A stretch of 64,000 nt of DNA from Symmetrospora coprosmae. Taxonomy: Eukaryota; Basidiomycota; Cystobasidiomycetes; Symmetrosporaceae. Position 1 is the stretch's first letter; each line of letters opens with the position of its first letter. A program made the translations under genes and the position numbers. The stretch lies in assembly GCA_008802785.1 (NCBI GenBank), contig VUYT01000018.1, positions 310,001 to 374,000 of the forward strand, given 5' to 3'. The notes beneath the pieces are model-generated. The model had not been told where the DNA came from. It did not search any database and saw only the letters and a list, made by a program, of their open reading frames with translations. Of this stretch, positions 23,328-34,168 are shown piece after piece.

Positions 23328-24743
23328 ATGTCCTCGCTCCGTTCCAAACTCCTTGTCTTTCTGCCCATCGTTGCGACGGTCGCTTTCCTGCAGTATGGGT
23401 CGCTCTCGGCTATCCCCGTAACCTCCCTCTCCCTCGACAACGTCAAAGCCTGGAACCCAGCGAAGCAGATCGCGCATTGGCGAGACAGTGAGCTCGAGGC
23501 GCCTCGTGGGTCGAGCTGGCTTGCTGCATGACTGAGCCGCATACTAGGCGACTCCGAGCGCCTGGCATACCGCAAACACCTGGAAATGCACCACGCGCCG
23601 CACAACATGACGCGCGGACGGCGCTCTCCGACGCTCACCTTCGACAGCATCTACGTCCTGTCGCTTGCAACCGCTTTCGACCGTCAAGCACAGATGCGAA
23701 AAATTGCTCGGGCGCTCGGCCTTGATTTCACCATGGTCACTGCAACGTCCAAAACTCTGCCCCTGATCAGCTGGATAGCAGAACAGGTCCGCAGAGTCCG
23801 CGACCTGAAGAAGCCTCTCCTCGCGCAGGCGCTCGGGAAGCCACCGGAGGAGATAGGAGGAATGGGTGCAGACAGTATCTGGTTCCAGGATCACGACCCT
23901 TCGCAAGGGTTCGTCTTTCCTGACCTCAGCAAGGAAGTTTCCGGCGAGAGCTTCACCATCGGCGATAAGAAGGTCAATTGGACGAACTATCTGTATGATG
24001 CACAGCCGCAAACGGCGCTGGGCCCGTCTCTGAACATCCCGAACGTGCAGCAGTACCTGTGGGATCCGAAGGAAGAGGCAGACTTCAGGCAGCACAGCAG
24101 CGCCATCATCGCCTGCTCGCACTCGCACATCTCGATGTGGCGGACCGTGCTGGAGCGCAAGGAGAGCTCAGCGCTCTTCATGGAGGACGACGTGGATATC
24201 GAGTGGGACATTGAGCGCATGTGGCCGAACGCGCTTCGCGTCTTGCCTGAAGACTGGGAGATGGTCTTTCTCGGACACTGCTGGGCTCGCAGTCGAAACC
24301 GTGAGTGCGGCGGCGAACCCCGAGAAGCCTGAACCGAGCTGTCGTTGACTTGTGTGCCCACGCCACCAGAACCCATGTACCTCAACCCGACCGTGCGCAT
24401 TGCTGCCGAACCACGGTGTCTGCACGCGTACGCGCTCAGCGCCCGTGGGGCGGAGAAGCTGCTCGAGCTCGTCAACTCGCCCTGGGTTGCGTACCAGTCG
24501 GCGATTGACCTGCTCGTGCCATACCTCATCAAGCAGAAGAAGGTCAACGCCTTTCTGCTCGAGCCGCCGCTCATCATCCAGGCCAAAGCCGCACCTAGCT
24601 CGATTCAGGCGGGGACGGGCAATGCGTGGAGAGGCCTCCTCGTCGACTCGACTCTAGATCGGATATGGAGGGATGAAGGGCACGAGGTGAAGCCGCTGAC
24701 ATGGGAAGATACTAGAGAGGATCCCAGCATCTGGAACTCGTAG
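23328..24743 (+). CDS. Type II membrane glycosyltransferase, GT25/LPS-biosynthesis-like
   Basis: Three exons: 23328-23487, 23548-24300 and 24370-24743; about 428 aa. A short cytosolic head and one membrane span (LLVFLPIVATVAFLQYG) predict a Golgi type II protein. The luminal part has FDSIYVLSLATAFDRQAQMRKI, the GT25 entry motif; SHSHISMWRTVLERKESSALFMEDDVDIEW with the acidic EDD metal/nucleotide-binding motif; and HAYALSARGAEKLLEL, with the C-terminal AIDLLVPYLI...LLEPPLIIQ. These are the characteristic motifs of glycosyltransferase family 25 (bacterial LPS galactosyltransferases, animal collagen galactosyltransferases) and of its fungal members. The acceptor sugar or protein is unknown. Bacterial members lack the anchor, so this is a eukaryotic-type version. 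Confidence 0.82.
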
Positions 24744-25068
24744 ACGTGCGCCGACACTTCGCATCGACGACAGTTTCCGGTTTTCAGTCCCGCTGTACTA
24801 TCATAGCTAGGCGCTATCATCGCAGGCGATGCGGGAAGCGCAGCGCAGGGAAAGCAGCCTCCGAGAGAGGTGCTGTTATCATTTCAGCAAGTCGTGCGAC
24901 CATGTGGGCCCGCTCGCAGCTTGGTTGCCCGGACGCGGAAGTGCTCCGTGAGATTTCCGCGTCGTCCGTCTCGACACTTCGCTCCGTCCGCGTTCCTTTG
25001 CTGCTCTCCGCAACGTGCATCAATCGAGCACGTCGCATGCGGGCTGCCAGTCTGCTGCTGCTGTAGCC
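24744..25068. other. Intergenic, GT25-like to dehydrogenase
   Basis: 325 bases. The dehydrogenase frame remains open back to an ATG at 25015; I prefer the ATG at 25069 followed by HDDD. No regulatory site identified. Confidence 0.4.
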
Positions 25069-26481
25069 ATGGCCATGCACGACGATGACCTCGACGTGTA
25101 CGCGGTCGCCGCGGTGCAGAGCAAGGCGCTCGTCCTGCGCGCGTCGCGGCAGCTGCAGGCCGAGGAGATTCCGCTCGAGCACTTTGGCCCGCTGCACGTC
25201 CAGGTCCGGGTGCGCAGCATCGGGCTGTCGAGCCCTGACCTCGCAAACTACCAGTGCGCACCGCAGAGCGGCCTCGTCCTCGGCAAGGAGGCCTCGGGCC
25301 AGATTGTCGCCGTGGGCACGCACATTGCAAAGACGTGGCCGCACCTCCAGATTGGGCACCGCGTCGTCCTCGAGCCAAGCATACCGTGCCGCGTCTGCAA
25401 CGAGTGCTCGATAGGCAGGTACAACGTCTGCCCGAACGTCCGCACGGCAGGGACCGCAATCACAAAGCCTTACGTCCATGGTTTCATGCGCAAGCTCGTC
25501 AACTGGCCAGGCGAGATGATCCATGTGTGGGTGGACGTCGCTCATTGCAGAAGCTCTTCGGGCTTTGTCTGATGCGTCGTGCGTTCCATCGTGCCGCCCG
25601 CCAGTCTCCCCGCGAACGTCCCCTACGACCTCGCCATCCTCGCCCAACCCCTCGCAACCGTCATCCACGGCTTCAAGCGGGCAAACCTGCAGCCTTCGAG
25701 CTCAGTGACCATCATCGGCGCGGGCCTTCTCGGCCTCCTTGCATGCGCGTACGCGCGCTCGCTCAACTGCTTTCCCATCTCGCTCGTCGATGCAGACGAA
25801 GGGCGCTTGCAGCTGGCCGCGGAGCAGAACTGGGCGAGCCACCAGTACAAGATACCCTCGGCCCTCCCGCCTCACGCAAGCACGCCAGACGAAATCGTCG
25901 TTTTCAACAGGTCCATCGCAGAGGCGGTCCTGCAAAACACACAGCAGTTAGCTGGCTTTGAGGCGCTCGTCGAGACAACGGGGACCGAGCGTGGCGCACA
26001 GCTATCGATCTTCGTGAGCAGCCCCTATTGTCCATCCCGTCGATCTGCTGTGTGGAGTAAACTGAGCTCCGGCCTCTCGCTGGGCTCCTTCTGGCAGCTC
26101 GGCGCAAGAGCGGGCAAGATAGTGCTTCTCAACGGCGCAGAAAGCTCTGCGCAATACGTGCCGCTGCAATACGCAGTCACAAACGAGATTGACATCGTTT
26201 CAGTGTGTACAGCTTTCCCCTGCTCTACATGCGCGCCCGCATGATGCGAGTCATCGGCTAACGCCGTATGTCTCCAGGTCCACGGCCACGCTAATAGCTT
26301 CCCCACGGCCCTCTCATGCATGGCTTCTGGTACGCTGGGCAACCTTCGCGCCCTCTTGACGCAGAAGGTCGCTTTCGACAAGGCAGACGCCGGCTTTCGA
26401 TACATGCTGGCGAGCCGAGACGCGGAGGACAGACCCGTTGTGAAGGTCCTGGTCGAGGGCGAGACATCACTCAGACGCTAG
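25069..26481 (+). CDS. Medium-chain dehydrogenase, sorbitol/arabinitol-dehydrogenase-like, catalytic zinc ligands replaced
   Basis: Four exons: 25069-25526, 25605-26013, 26098-26202 and 26278-26481; about 391 aa, normal length for the family. The GroES-like N-terminal domain contains the structural-zinc lobe CRVCNECSIGRYNVC with all four cysteines. The Rossmann domain has SVTIIGAGLLGLLACAYAR and SLVDADEGRLQLA (acidic residue after beta-2, favouring NAD). The end, HANSFPTALSCMASGTLGNL and KADAGFRYM, is sorbitol-dehydrogenase-like. The positions that bind catalytic zinc in sorbitol dehydrogenase (Cys in ICGSD, His in GHEASG, Glu in LIEPLS) read here as LSSPD, GKEASG and LAQPLA. It therefore probably cannot work as a classical zinc polyol dehydrogenase, though the cofactor site looks intact. 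Donor at 25527 chosen because it restores IH-V-LPANVPYDLA. Confidence 0.85.
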
Positions 26482-26742
26482 CCAGAGCGAAAGATATAGT
26501 AGCGGCCTCGGTCCTGGCCCCTGTTGTATGAGTACATTCGGTACCGCTTCGCACTCGGTATCCATCTCTAGCTTTGCAGACTGGATTTTGTCCATCTCCA
26601 CACCGGCGCGCAGCTTGCAAGGGTTCGGTCAACAACAGAACTTTCTGCGTTCCTCGTGTCTGCAGTAGAGTGAGCGTTTCTTTCCTTGATTTCCCAAGGT
26701 CCTGCCCACCGTCGCTGATCTCGCAAACAGCCCGGGCTCGAC

Positions 26743-28466
26743 TCAGCTCATCTGACCGGCCTTCCTCTTTGCCTTCTTCTTGAGCGCCTCGGCACGCGCC
26801 GCTGCCCGCCTTCTGGCCATGACAGGGTCATCATCATCATCATCCTCGTCCTCGTCCTCCTCTCCCCCGTTCTCGCCCCCTCCTTCCTCCACCAGCCCAT
26901 CCTGCTCGCCTTGGCCCTCGCCTTCGCTCTCGCTCTCGGCCGGCTTGCGTGCTCGCGTGCTGTCATTCCTCCTGCTCGGTGCGGCTTCGTCCGTGTCCAT
27001 CTCCGACGGTCTGCCTTTGCCCTTGCCCCTGCCGTTGCCGTTGGTCGTGGCGTTGCTCGTGCGTCGTGTAGGTCGCGACGGGCCCGCGTGGGCTTGCTCT
27101 TCCTCATCGTCCTCCCCCTGCTCTTGCCCATCTTCAGCATTGCCTCGCCCGCCGCGGGTGCTCTTTCTCCGCGAAGCATTCCCTTGCGCTGCTCCGTCCC
27201 CTTCCTCCTGCTCCACGTCATCATCGTCGTCGCCCTCGTCCTCCTGCCCCGACTCGGCGTCTGAGCCAATCTTGATCAGAGCGTCTTCGGCCCATTGCCT
27301 GCGGTGGGGCATGGAGAGGTAGCATGAGCTCTGGCAGGTTGACAAGAGGCGAAATGAGCCAGGCTCACTGCTTGCAAGCCGGGCAGAGGATCCGGCCGTG
27401 TCGCTGGCTGTAGCTTCTCTTGCAGTGCTCGTGCATGCGCGCCTTGCAGCCTGCCGTGTCGCACTGCACTCCCTGGTCAGGTCGGACCAGATACAACTAG
27501 ATTCAGTCTCGATGGCGCAGGGCGATGCGAGCAGTGAGTTGGAAACGCTGCCCACCTTTGTGACGAGCTCTCTGCACATGGAGCAGTCAAAGTGCTTGCC
27601 GCATCGGACGGGGTACTCCTTGCTCAGATAGTCTTCCAGCTCGACCTTTGCGCGCGTCGAGAGCTGGTACATCTCCTTTGCGTTCCTGCCTGATCCCAGT
27701 GTTAGCTGGACGAGCCAGCCTAGGGTACGAGACGAGCAGCGATACGATAGGAAGAGAAGACATCAGCCCTACCATTCGCCCTAGTGCTTGCAGTGCGCGC
27801 ACGCACCCCTCGTAACGAAAGTGGCGAGGACGGCGCCTGCTTGGGTCGCTTTCAGATTTGGCTGCACGCTCTTGCTCTCGCCAGCTCGGATCGCGTCTTT
27901 GTGAGCGACGGCGTACTTTCTGCCGCTCTTTGCAATGAGCTTGATCTGAGGGGTGTAGAACGGGGTGCAGCCAGGTGTTTTACGGGTCAACAGGGGGGTC
28001 TGGGGGGCGCGCGTCCTTTCGGGGAACGCGTCTCGCCAGCCAGACACGGGGTACGGGACGCCCTCACCAGGGTGCGAAAGTACGAGATCTCCTGCGGACC
28101 ATACTCTGTGGCCACCTTGGAGAGCTCGTCCGACTTTGTGTTGACGAACGACCACCAGGTCTTTGCCGTGTGCTCGTCCTGCGCCTTCTTGATGTCGAAC
28201 CCGTACGCTTCGAGCGCGTGGCTGATGTCGCCCATGACCTCGGCAAAGTCGGGTTTGTCGTCGTCTGGTGTGATGCGCAGCAGCGGCAGCGTCAGTCTGT
28301 ATATACATGGGCACCCCGGGGCCTGTCCCTGCCTGCGCGCCTGCGCACCTCTCCCGTAGCACAGCTCTACGCATCTCGCGTAGATTGCGTGAGCCTTCTT
28401 CTCGCTCAGGGTGCGGTGCGACATGCACGACTGCAGGACGAGGTGGTGTATATCCTGGAGGCCCAT
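26743..28466 (-). CDS. NSE1: NSE1, SMC5/6 complex RING-type E3 subunit
   Basis: Six exons on the minus strand: 28466-28349, 28264-28068, 27945-27803, 27685-27556, 27472-27369 and 27298-26743; about 415 aa. The N-terminal winged-helix region reads HHLVLQSCMSHRTLSEKKAH and DISHALEAYGFDIKKAQDEH...TKSDELSKVATEYGPQEISYF, then LIAKSGRKYAVAH. The RING-like domain is RCGKHFDCSMCRELVTK / GVQCDTAGCKARMHEHC / GRILCPACKQ, the variant Cys/His order of Nse1. NSE1 binds NSE3 (MAGE) and NSE4 in SMC5/6, acts in DNA repair and stimulates ubiquitination. The roughly 185-residue C-terminal tail is highly acidic with RS/Lys patches, longer than usual. The donor at 27802 rather than 27806 is chosen by phase. Only 127 bases separate its start from that of the SPOUT1-like gene. 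Confidence 0.88.
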
Positions 28467-28593
28467 GCTGGCGATGCGATGCGCAATGGCAATGGTCCTC
28501 GTGTTCTTCTATGTATGTCGCCAGGAGGGCAACAGGGACGCGTCGAGCTTCCTCGTCTCAACTGGCTCTGACCGCATCACATACAATTAAAAG
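28467..28593. promoter_or_regulatory. Short bidirectional promoter, NSE1 / SPOUT1-like
   Basis: The start codons of NSE1 (-) and the methyltransferase gene (+) are 127 bases apart, so both promoters and leaders must share this DNA. No TATA box is visible. Confidence 0.6.
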
Positions 28594-30504
28594 ATGGACA
28601 TGGACACCTCAGCCGCTCTGGCGGTGCAGAGGAAAGGGAAGGAAGCGCAGACGGTGAGGGAAGGGAGCACTCACTGCCAGTGTTCACCCTGATATCTGAC
28701 GTGCCAGCCACCGACAGCCGAAGGATAAGGGCAAGAAGCGCAAGAGGACGGCTGCTGCTGCTGCTGCGAGCAAGGACACGGACACTGCTACAGGAGCAGC
28801 TCGAGATGAAGATGGAGATGGAGATGGACCCGTCGCTTCCACCTCTGCTGCCGCGCTGGACCTGGACACGTCGGAGCAACCCAGGAAGAGCAAGACGGAC
28901 AAGAAGCTCAGAAAGGCACAGCGGCAAGCAGAACGCGATGGCCTGGCAACAGCAGCTCCACCACCAGCTCCAACAGCCAGTTTCGCCCAAGTCCATCGAC
29001 CTCAGAAGCCGAGCGCAAAGGCAAAAGCGGGCAAGGTGTGTGTTCAAGCGAACGGTTCAAGCTGTTAGGGGAGGGGTGAGCAGGCCTGACGCTCTTCCCT
29101 CCCGATGGAACACAGGGCCGGCACTATACCGTCTCGGTAGCCTTGCCAGGGAGCATCCTGCTCAACGCGCAGTCGCCAGAGCTGCGCACCTATCTGGCTG
29201 GCCAGGTAATCCGATCTTCCCCCGCCCTGAGAACGAGAATCAGGCTGGATCTGACGCGGCTTTGTGGAGCCAACGCAGATAGCTCGGACGTGTGCCATCT
29301 TCAGCGTGGACGAGGTCATTGTCTTTCACGAGCCCAACCACGTCTCATCCGCTGCCCTGCAAGAGAGCAATACGCACCATCACGCGCAGACGCACACGCG
29401 GGGCAAGTACAGGCAACCCGCCGGCCAGGACGAGGTCGGGACGGGCGATGAGAACGACATGGACGCGACCATGGCGAGAATCCTGGAATATCTCGAGACG
29501 CCGCAGTGCGTTCAGCCATCAAGAATCAGACCGACCCTTGAGCTCTGGCTGACATACCACTGACCCACCCCGCCACGCAGATACCTCCGCAAAGCTTTGA
29601 TACCAATGAATCCCGTTCTGCGGCTCGCAGGACTGCTTCCCCCGCTTGACATGCACCACCACTTTCGCCGCACAGACGCCGACGCGCCATACAGGGAAGG
29701 CGTGACGGTGGAGAAGCCATATTCATATCAGCCCGTCTTTGGTCAGACGACCACGGACGGCGTCTTTGTCGACGTAGGGCTCGGCGAGCCCATCTTTGCA
29801 AAGAACGGGTCCCAGTCTCAGATGGGGACAGGGCAGCGCGCTACTGTTCGGATGACGGACTCTCGTAGGTTCGGCCCATCTGAGGGGTACAGCAATGCAA
29901 GACATTGATCACATCCAATCACTGGCACAGCTTATCTCGTGTCGCCTTCAACGCCGCGAACAGAGCTCGGCTTTGCCTGGGGATTTACCGTCCGCGAGGC
30001 AAGCTCCATCAGCAAGGTGCTGCTCGACTGCCCATTCGAAGGAGGGTATGACCTGACGATCGGGACGAGCGAGCGAGGGCGCGACATAGCGCAACTTGCG
30101 TCGGATGCGGAGGCTGTTCCGGAGTTTGGGTGGGTCCTCCTCGCCTCCGACGAGTCGATTGTAACTGCGGCAACTACCCTGCTGAGACTTGCATGCATGC
30201 ACGCCTGATCAGCCACGCCCTTCTCGTGCTCGGAGGTCTCGCTGGCCTGGAGCTGACGATAGAGGCGGACGCTGCGCTGGGTCTGAAAGCAGAGGAGTCG
30301 GACGCTGCATTCGACAACTGGATCAACGTCTGCCCGAGTCAAGGCTCGAGGACGATACGGACAGAGGTGAGCTGGCACTCTACTGCATTTGCTTGAATAG
30401 ACAGTCGAGCTCTGAACATGACCTGTCCATTCGCGACGCTGCAGGAGGCTCTGACAATCGCTCTGGCTCGCTTGAAGGGAGTATTCGAGAGTAGAGGTAG
30501 ATGA
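28594..30504 (+). CDS. SPOUT-class RNA methyltransferase (SPOUT1/C9orf114 family)
   Basis: Eight exons: 28594-28653, 28718-29035, 29116-29205, 29279-29505, 29581-29864, 29931-30129, 30213-30366 and 30445-30504; about 463 aa. A Lys/Ala-rich low-complexity N-terminus (KGKKRKRTAAAAASK) precedes the catalytic domain at about residue 125: HYTVSVALPGSILLNAQSPE, LRTYLAGQIARTCAIFSVDE and VIVFHE, then YLRKALIPMNPVLRLAGLLP and PYREGVTVEK. After an inserted OB-like part comes GFAWGFTVREASSISKVLLD and HALLVLGGLAGLE with the SPOUT knot residues. These are the hallmarks of the DUF171/PF02598 putative RNA methyltransferases; the human member methylates 28S rRNA and associates with kinetochores. The basic N-terminus suggests nucleolar location. 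Confidence 0.9.
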
Positions 30505-30697
30505 CGGGTCTATCATAAGCAATGTTTGATCCACCTTGTAGCTTCTGTGTAACCGCCTAGCATCAGCATGAGCTGGATCCGTCTCTTCCAAGGCGCCCCC
30601 CGCTTCCATCGGCTCGCCGACTCTCACGTGCTCCTCGGACATTTTGCATGGCGCCCGTCTCTCCCGTCATACACACATACGAGCACACGTCGACAGG

Positions 30698-33449
30698 ATG
30701 GACACGCAGCAGGAGACGATCCTGCAGGCAGTCATTCTCGCGGATCCCTTCGAGCACCAGTCTCGCTATGGCCCGCTGATCCGAGGCGGCGGCCAGGACG
30801 GCGAAGGAGGCGAGGACGCACAGCCCTGGGTGCGTCGACCGAGTCATTCTCCTCTCGCTCCACCTGGCTAGCCCTGGCAGGCTTGGAGCTCTGGCTGATC
30901 TGGCCGTGTTGATATATCGCCTCGCGCAGTCCCTGCTGCCGTTCTGCAACGCCCCGCTCATCGCCTGGACCCTCGAGAGTCTGTCCGCGAGCAACGTCCA
31001 GAAGGCCTTCATTGTCATCCGCGAGGGCGCAAAGGAGCTGCAGGAATGGCTCGAGTGGGTATTGTGCACCTTCCGACAGCATCTCTTCCGGCGCCGCACA
31101 CACTAATATCATCTGGCGCCATCCGTGTGCACGTTCGCGCGCGCGCAAATCCCCAGCTCGTCCACCTACATGGCGCCTACAGCGAGCATGTCCATCCGGA
31201 TACGTCAGACGCAGGCCTACTCTGAGGGGGACGTGATGCGTGAAGTCGACGGCCTGGCCCTCACAGGCGACTGGCTCCTCGTCCGCGCGGGATACATGGG
31301 CAACCTCGACCTCCAGACGGCCGTCGAGAGCTTCACGGCGCGGCGGAAGAAGGAGCAGGGCCTGCTCATGGAGTGCCTCGTTTCGCAGAGAAAGACAAAG
31401 TCGTGCGCTGCTCCTCGCCTTGCCTTGTCCTGTTGGCCGTTAGCCAGCGTGCCAGCGGTCCCGCTGACCTCAATCTCCTCACACATGGATTGCGCCTTCT
31501 TCGCGTTGGCGCACGAACAGGCCGTCTGCGAAAGTCTCGACGCACATCCTGACGCCGCAGAAAGACCTCGTGCACTTTACGCACCACTCGCGCTTCCCGC
31601 GCCGGCGGCGCGCGCACTTCCCGCTCGAGCTGCTCGAGGACGACAAGGAGGCGCTCGGCAGGGAGCTGGCCATCCGGACGGACCTCGAGAGCATTGGCGT
31701 CGACATCTGCAACATGGAGGTCCCCGCGCTCTTTGTCGAGAACTTTGACTACCAGAACATGCGCCCGGACTTCATTAACGGCGTCCTCACATCGGACCTG
31801 CTCGGCAAGACGATCCGGTGTACAGTCATCGGGGAGGGCAGGAACGGGGCAAGCGGAGACGTAGGGGCGTGCAATGCGCGAGCAGTGCCGTGGGCGGCTC
31901 ACGTGGGCGATCTGGCGAGCTATGCACAAATCAGGTGGGTCACCTGCAAGATCTGGCTAAAGAGAGGACGCCGAACCGATCATTCATCACACCTTCTCGT
32001 CATGCCCGCAGCAAAGCAGTCATCTCTCGCTGGTCATACCCCTTGACACCAGACGAGATGATTCCAGGAACGTCGTCGCGTTACGAACAACGCCGGTCAC
32101 GGCTGTACGTCGGCAAGCGCCTGCACCTCGCGCGTTCGTGCACCGTTGGTGCAGCAAGCATCATCGGGCATGGCTCGTCAATAGGGGACCACTCGACGGT
32201 ATCGCACTCCGTCATTGGCGAGAATTGCCGCATCGCAGCGAATGTCCGCATTACCAATTCGTTCATCTTTGAAGGCGCCATCATCGAAGACGGTTGCACT
32301 GTCCGCGACTCGGTCGTCAGCCAGGGCGTGCGGATAAAGAAGGGCAGCGAAATGGCAGGGGGAACGCTTATTGGCCCGGGTGTGATCATCGGCGACGGAG
32401 CAAGTCTCTTTGCGTCCCGAGCCGCGGCGCAGCCATGGGACGAGGAAGCATCGAGCGAAGATACACGCGTGGCAGCCCATGCTAACGGCAGCGGTCGTGA
32501 GTGATAGCCAGATCACGCTCTAATGGGAACAGTCTCTGGTGAGCCGATGCTGACACTGGTGTCTGCTGCAGCTCTCGGGTCCGGAAGTCGCGGCCACCTC
32601 TGGCCATCAGAAGTCGACGTCTTCGAAGCGGAGGACGCTGACTCGGACGACGAGGACGGACACGATGTGCGGAATCTCAAGATCTCGTCGCTGCGCGTGG
32701 TCGACGCCGACGAGGCAGCCGGGTACCATTCTGCCACCTCGTCAGGCTCCACCATCTCTCGCTCATCTTCGTCCTCCTCTTTTGCATCTGACGCTTCGGG
32801 CGCGTCGTCACGCGCGAGCGGGATGGCCGACCCGCCTGCGATCGCGGGCATCGGTGCCCTGATGAGCAACGACGACTCTGCCGCAGCGGCCGATGCAGCT
32901 TTTGAGCGCGAGTGCACGTCATCCCTCGAGCGCTCGTTCTCTGAAGGGCATACGGTCGAGAATGCCGCCATCGAGCTCAAGACGCTGCGAATGGCGTCCA
33001 ATGTCCCGCTCCGGCAGGTCGTGAGCGTCGTCGTGCCCTTCATGTGCCGGCAAGTGCAGGGCAAGCTAGGCGCCAGTGCGGCTCCAGCAGAGGTGAGCCG
33101 CGCGGTCAATGGGCTCGTCGAGCGCTGGGGCGATCTCGTCGCCTCGCTCACGGGCGGGCAGGAGAGCGGGCAGGTCGAGGCGCTCCTCTTCCTGCAGGAG
33201 CACTGCGCGGCGGGCGAGGACGACGGGTCCGCACACGCACGGCTGTTCCCGGCGTTCCTGCAGGCGTACTACCAGGAGGACGTCGTCTCGGAGGAAGCGG
33301 TCAGAAGCTGGGTCACGAGCCCAAAGGCGAAGAGCAATGGAGGGTCGACAGGGACGAAGCTCTGGCAGACGGGCGCGGCGTTTATGCGTGCGCTCATGGA
33401 GGCGGAAGACAGCGATGAGGAAGAGGAGGACGACGACGATAGTGAGTAG
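30698..33449 (+). CDS. GCD6: eIF2B epsilon, catalytic subunit of the eIF2 guanine-nucleotide exchange factor
   Basis: Six exons: 30698-30829, 30930-31054, 31157-31402, 31521-31934, 32012-32496 and 32572-33449; about 759 aa. The nucleotidyltransferase-like N-domain shows LQAVILADPFEHQSRYGPL, SLLPFCNAPLIAWTLESLS and MREVDGLALTGDWLLVRAG. Left-handed beta-helix hexapeptides follow (GASIIGHGSSIGDHSTVSHS, CRIAANVRITNSFIFEGAII, GGTLIGPGVIIGDGA). The C-terminal W2/eIF5C HEAT domain carries VPLRQVVSVVVPFM, ESGQVEALLFLQEHC and LWQTGAAFMRALMEAEDSDE, the aromatic/acidic boxes essential for exchange. It recharges eIF2 with GTP and is the target of the integrated stress response. The exon 3 end (31402) is the least certain border; a phase-compatible alternative exists a few bases upstream. 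The segment 31815-31900 reads through in frame but is poorly conserved. Confidence 0.92.
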
Positions 33450-34168
33450 ATGGGGTCCTGGCCAGGACGCGTCTCAGGAGCGACAAGTCTGTCGCGTAAT
33501 TTGATTCGCACGATTGCGAAGGTTGTGGTACATAGCAGCATTCACAATGGGGCAATTCCGATGAATACGAGACGCTGTTTGCCTTCACGAGCTTCACGAC
33601 GCGTTGATTGCGCATGCCTCTCCCCGGCTGACTAATCTCGGGAAAGACGCGACGGGACGGCGGAGACGGGAGAGGCGAAAGGGGCAGTGGCGGCGGCACG
33701 GGCACACATGCCTCCCCTCCTCGAGGGTCCCACTGGCAGCATGGCACAAGGGAATGCAGAATAATGATGGCCGCATTTGGGAGAGTGCTCATTACATTGG
33801 GTCTCTGCCTTCGCTCCATCTCCTCGCACCCGTCTGCCAGCCGCTGCCTTTGACCCTCCCTCTCTTGCCTTTCTTCACAGCACCTCATCCTTTGAATCCG
33901 TCTCACCTCAGAGCCGTCTACAGCAGCACCTTCCTCCAAATACTTCATACCCCCTGCAACCTCGTATCGCTCAGACGGCCCTCTCCACCTGATTTGCTCC
34001 TCATCCCTGCTCTCCTACCGTAGCCAGACTTCGAGCAGAGCGTCATCGTGGGTTGCACGTGCCAGAGGATTCAGCTGCTGCTGGCTCCCTGGACCGCTGC
34101 TGACAGGCTTTCCTCGCATCTCTGCCTGTCAATTATTCAGCACTGCCCTCGTATCCAGGAGTCCCATC
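33450..34168. other. Intergenic, eIF2B epsilon to secreted protein
   Basis: About 720 bases. A CT-rich segment at about 33835-33960 resembles the 5' leader of the small secreted protein gene. A 184-codon minus frame overlapping here has no domain and is treated as non-coding. Confidence 0.45.

Noticed and set aside
4373-31000. EXO1, SLX1 and NSE1 as a DNA-repair gene cluster
   Set aside because: Widely spaced, mixed strands and interleaved with unrelated genes; co-location is probably chance.
31815-31900. Possible unannotated intron in eIF2B epsilon (GTGTACAG donor-like site)
   Set aside because: No acceptor restores the downstream frame, while read-through is in frame with SYAQISKAVISRW.
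33394-33948. 184-codon minus frame downstream of eIF2B epsilon
   Set aside because: Overlaps the eIF2B epsilon end and an intergenic CT-rich leader; no motif.
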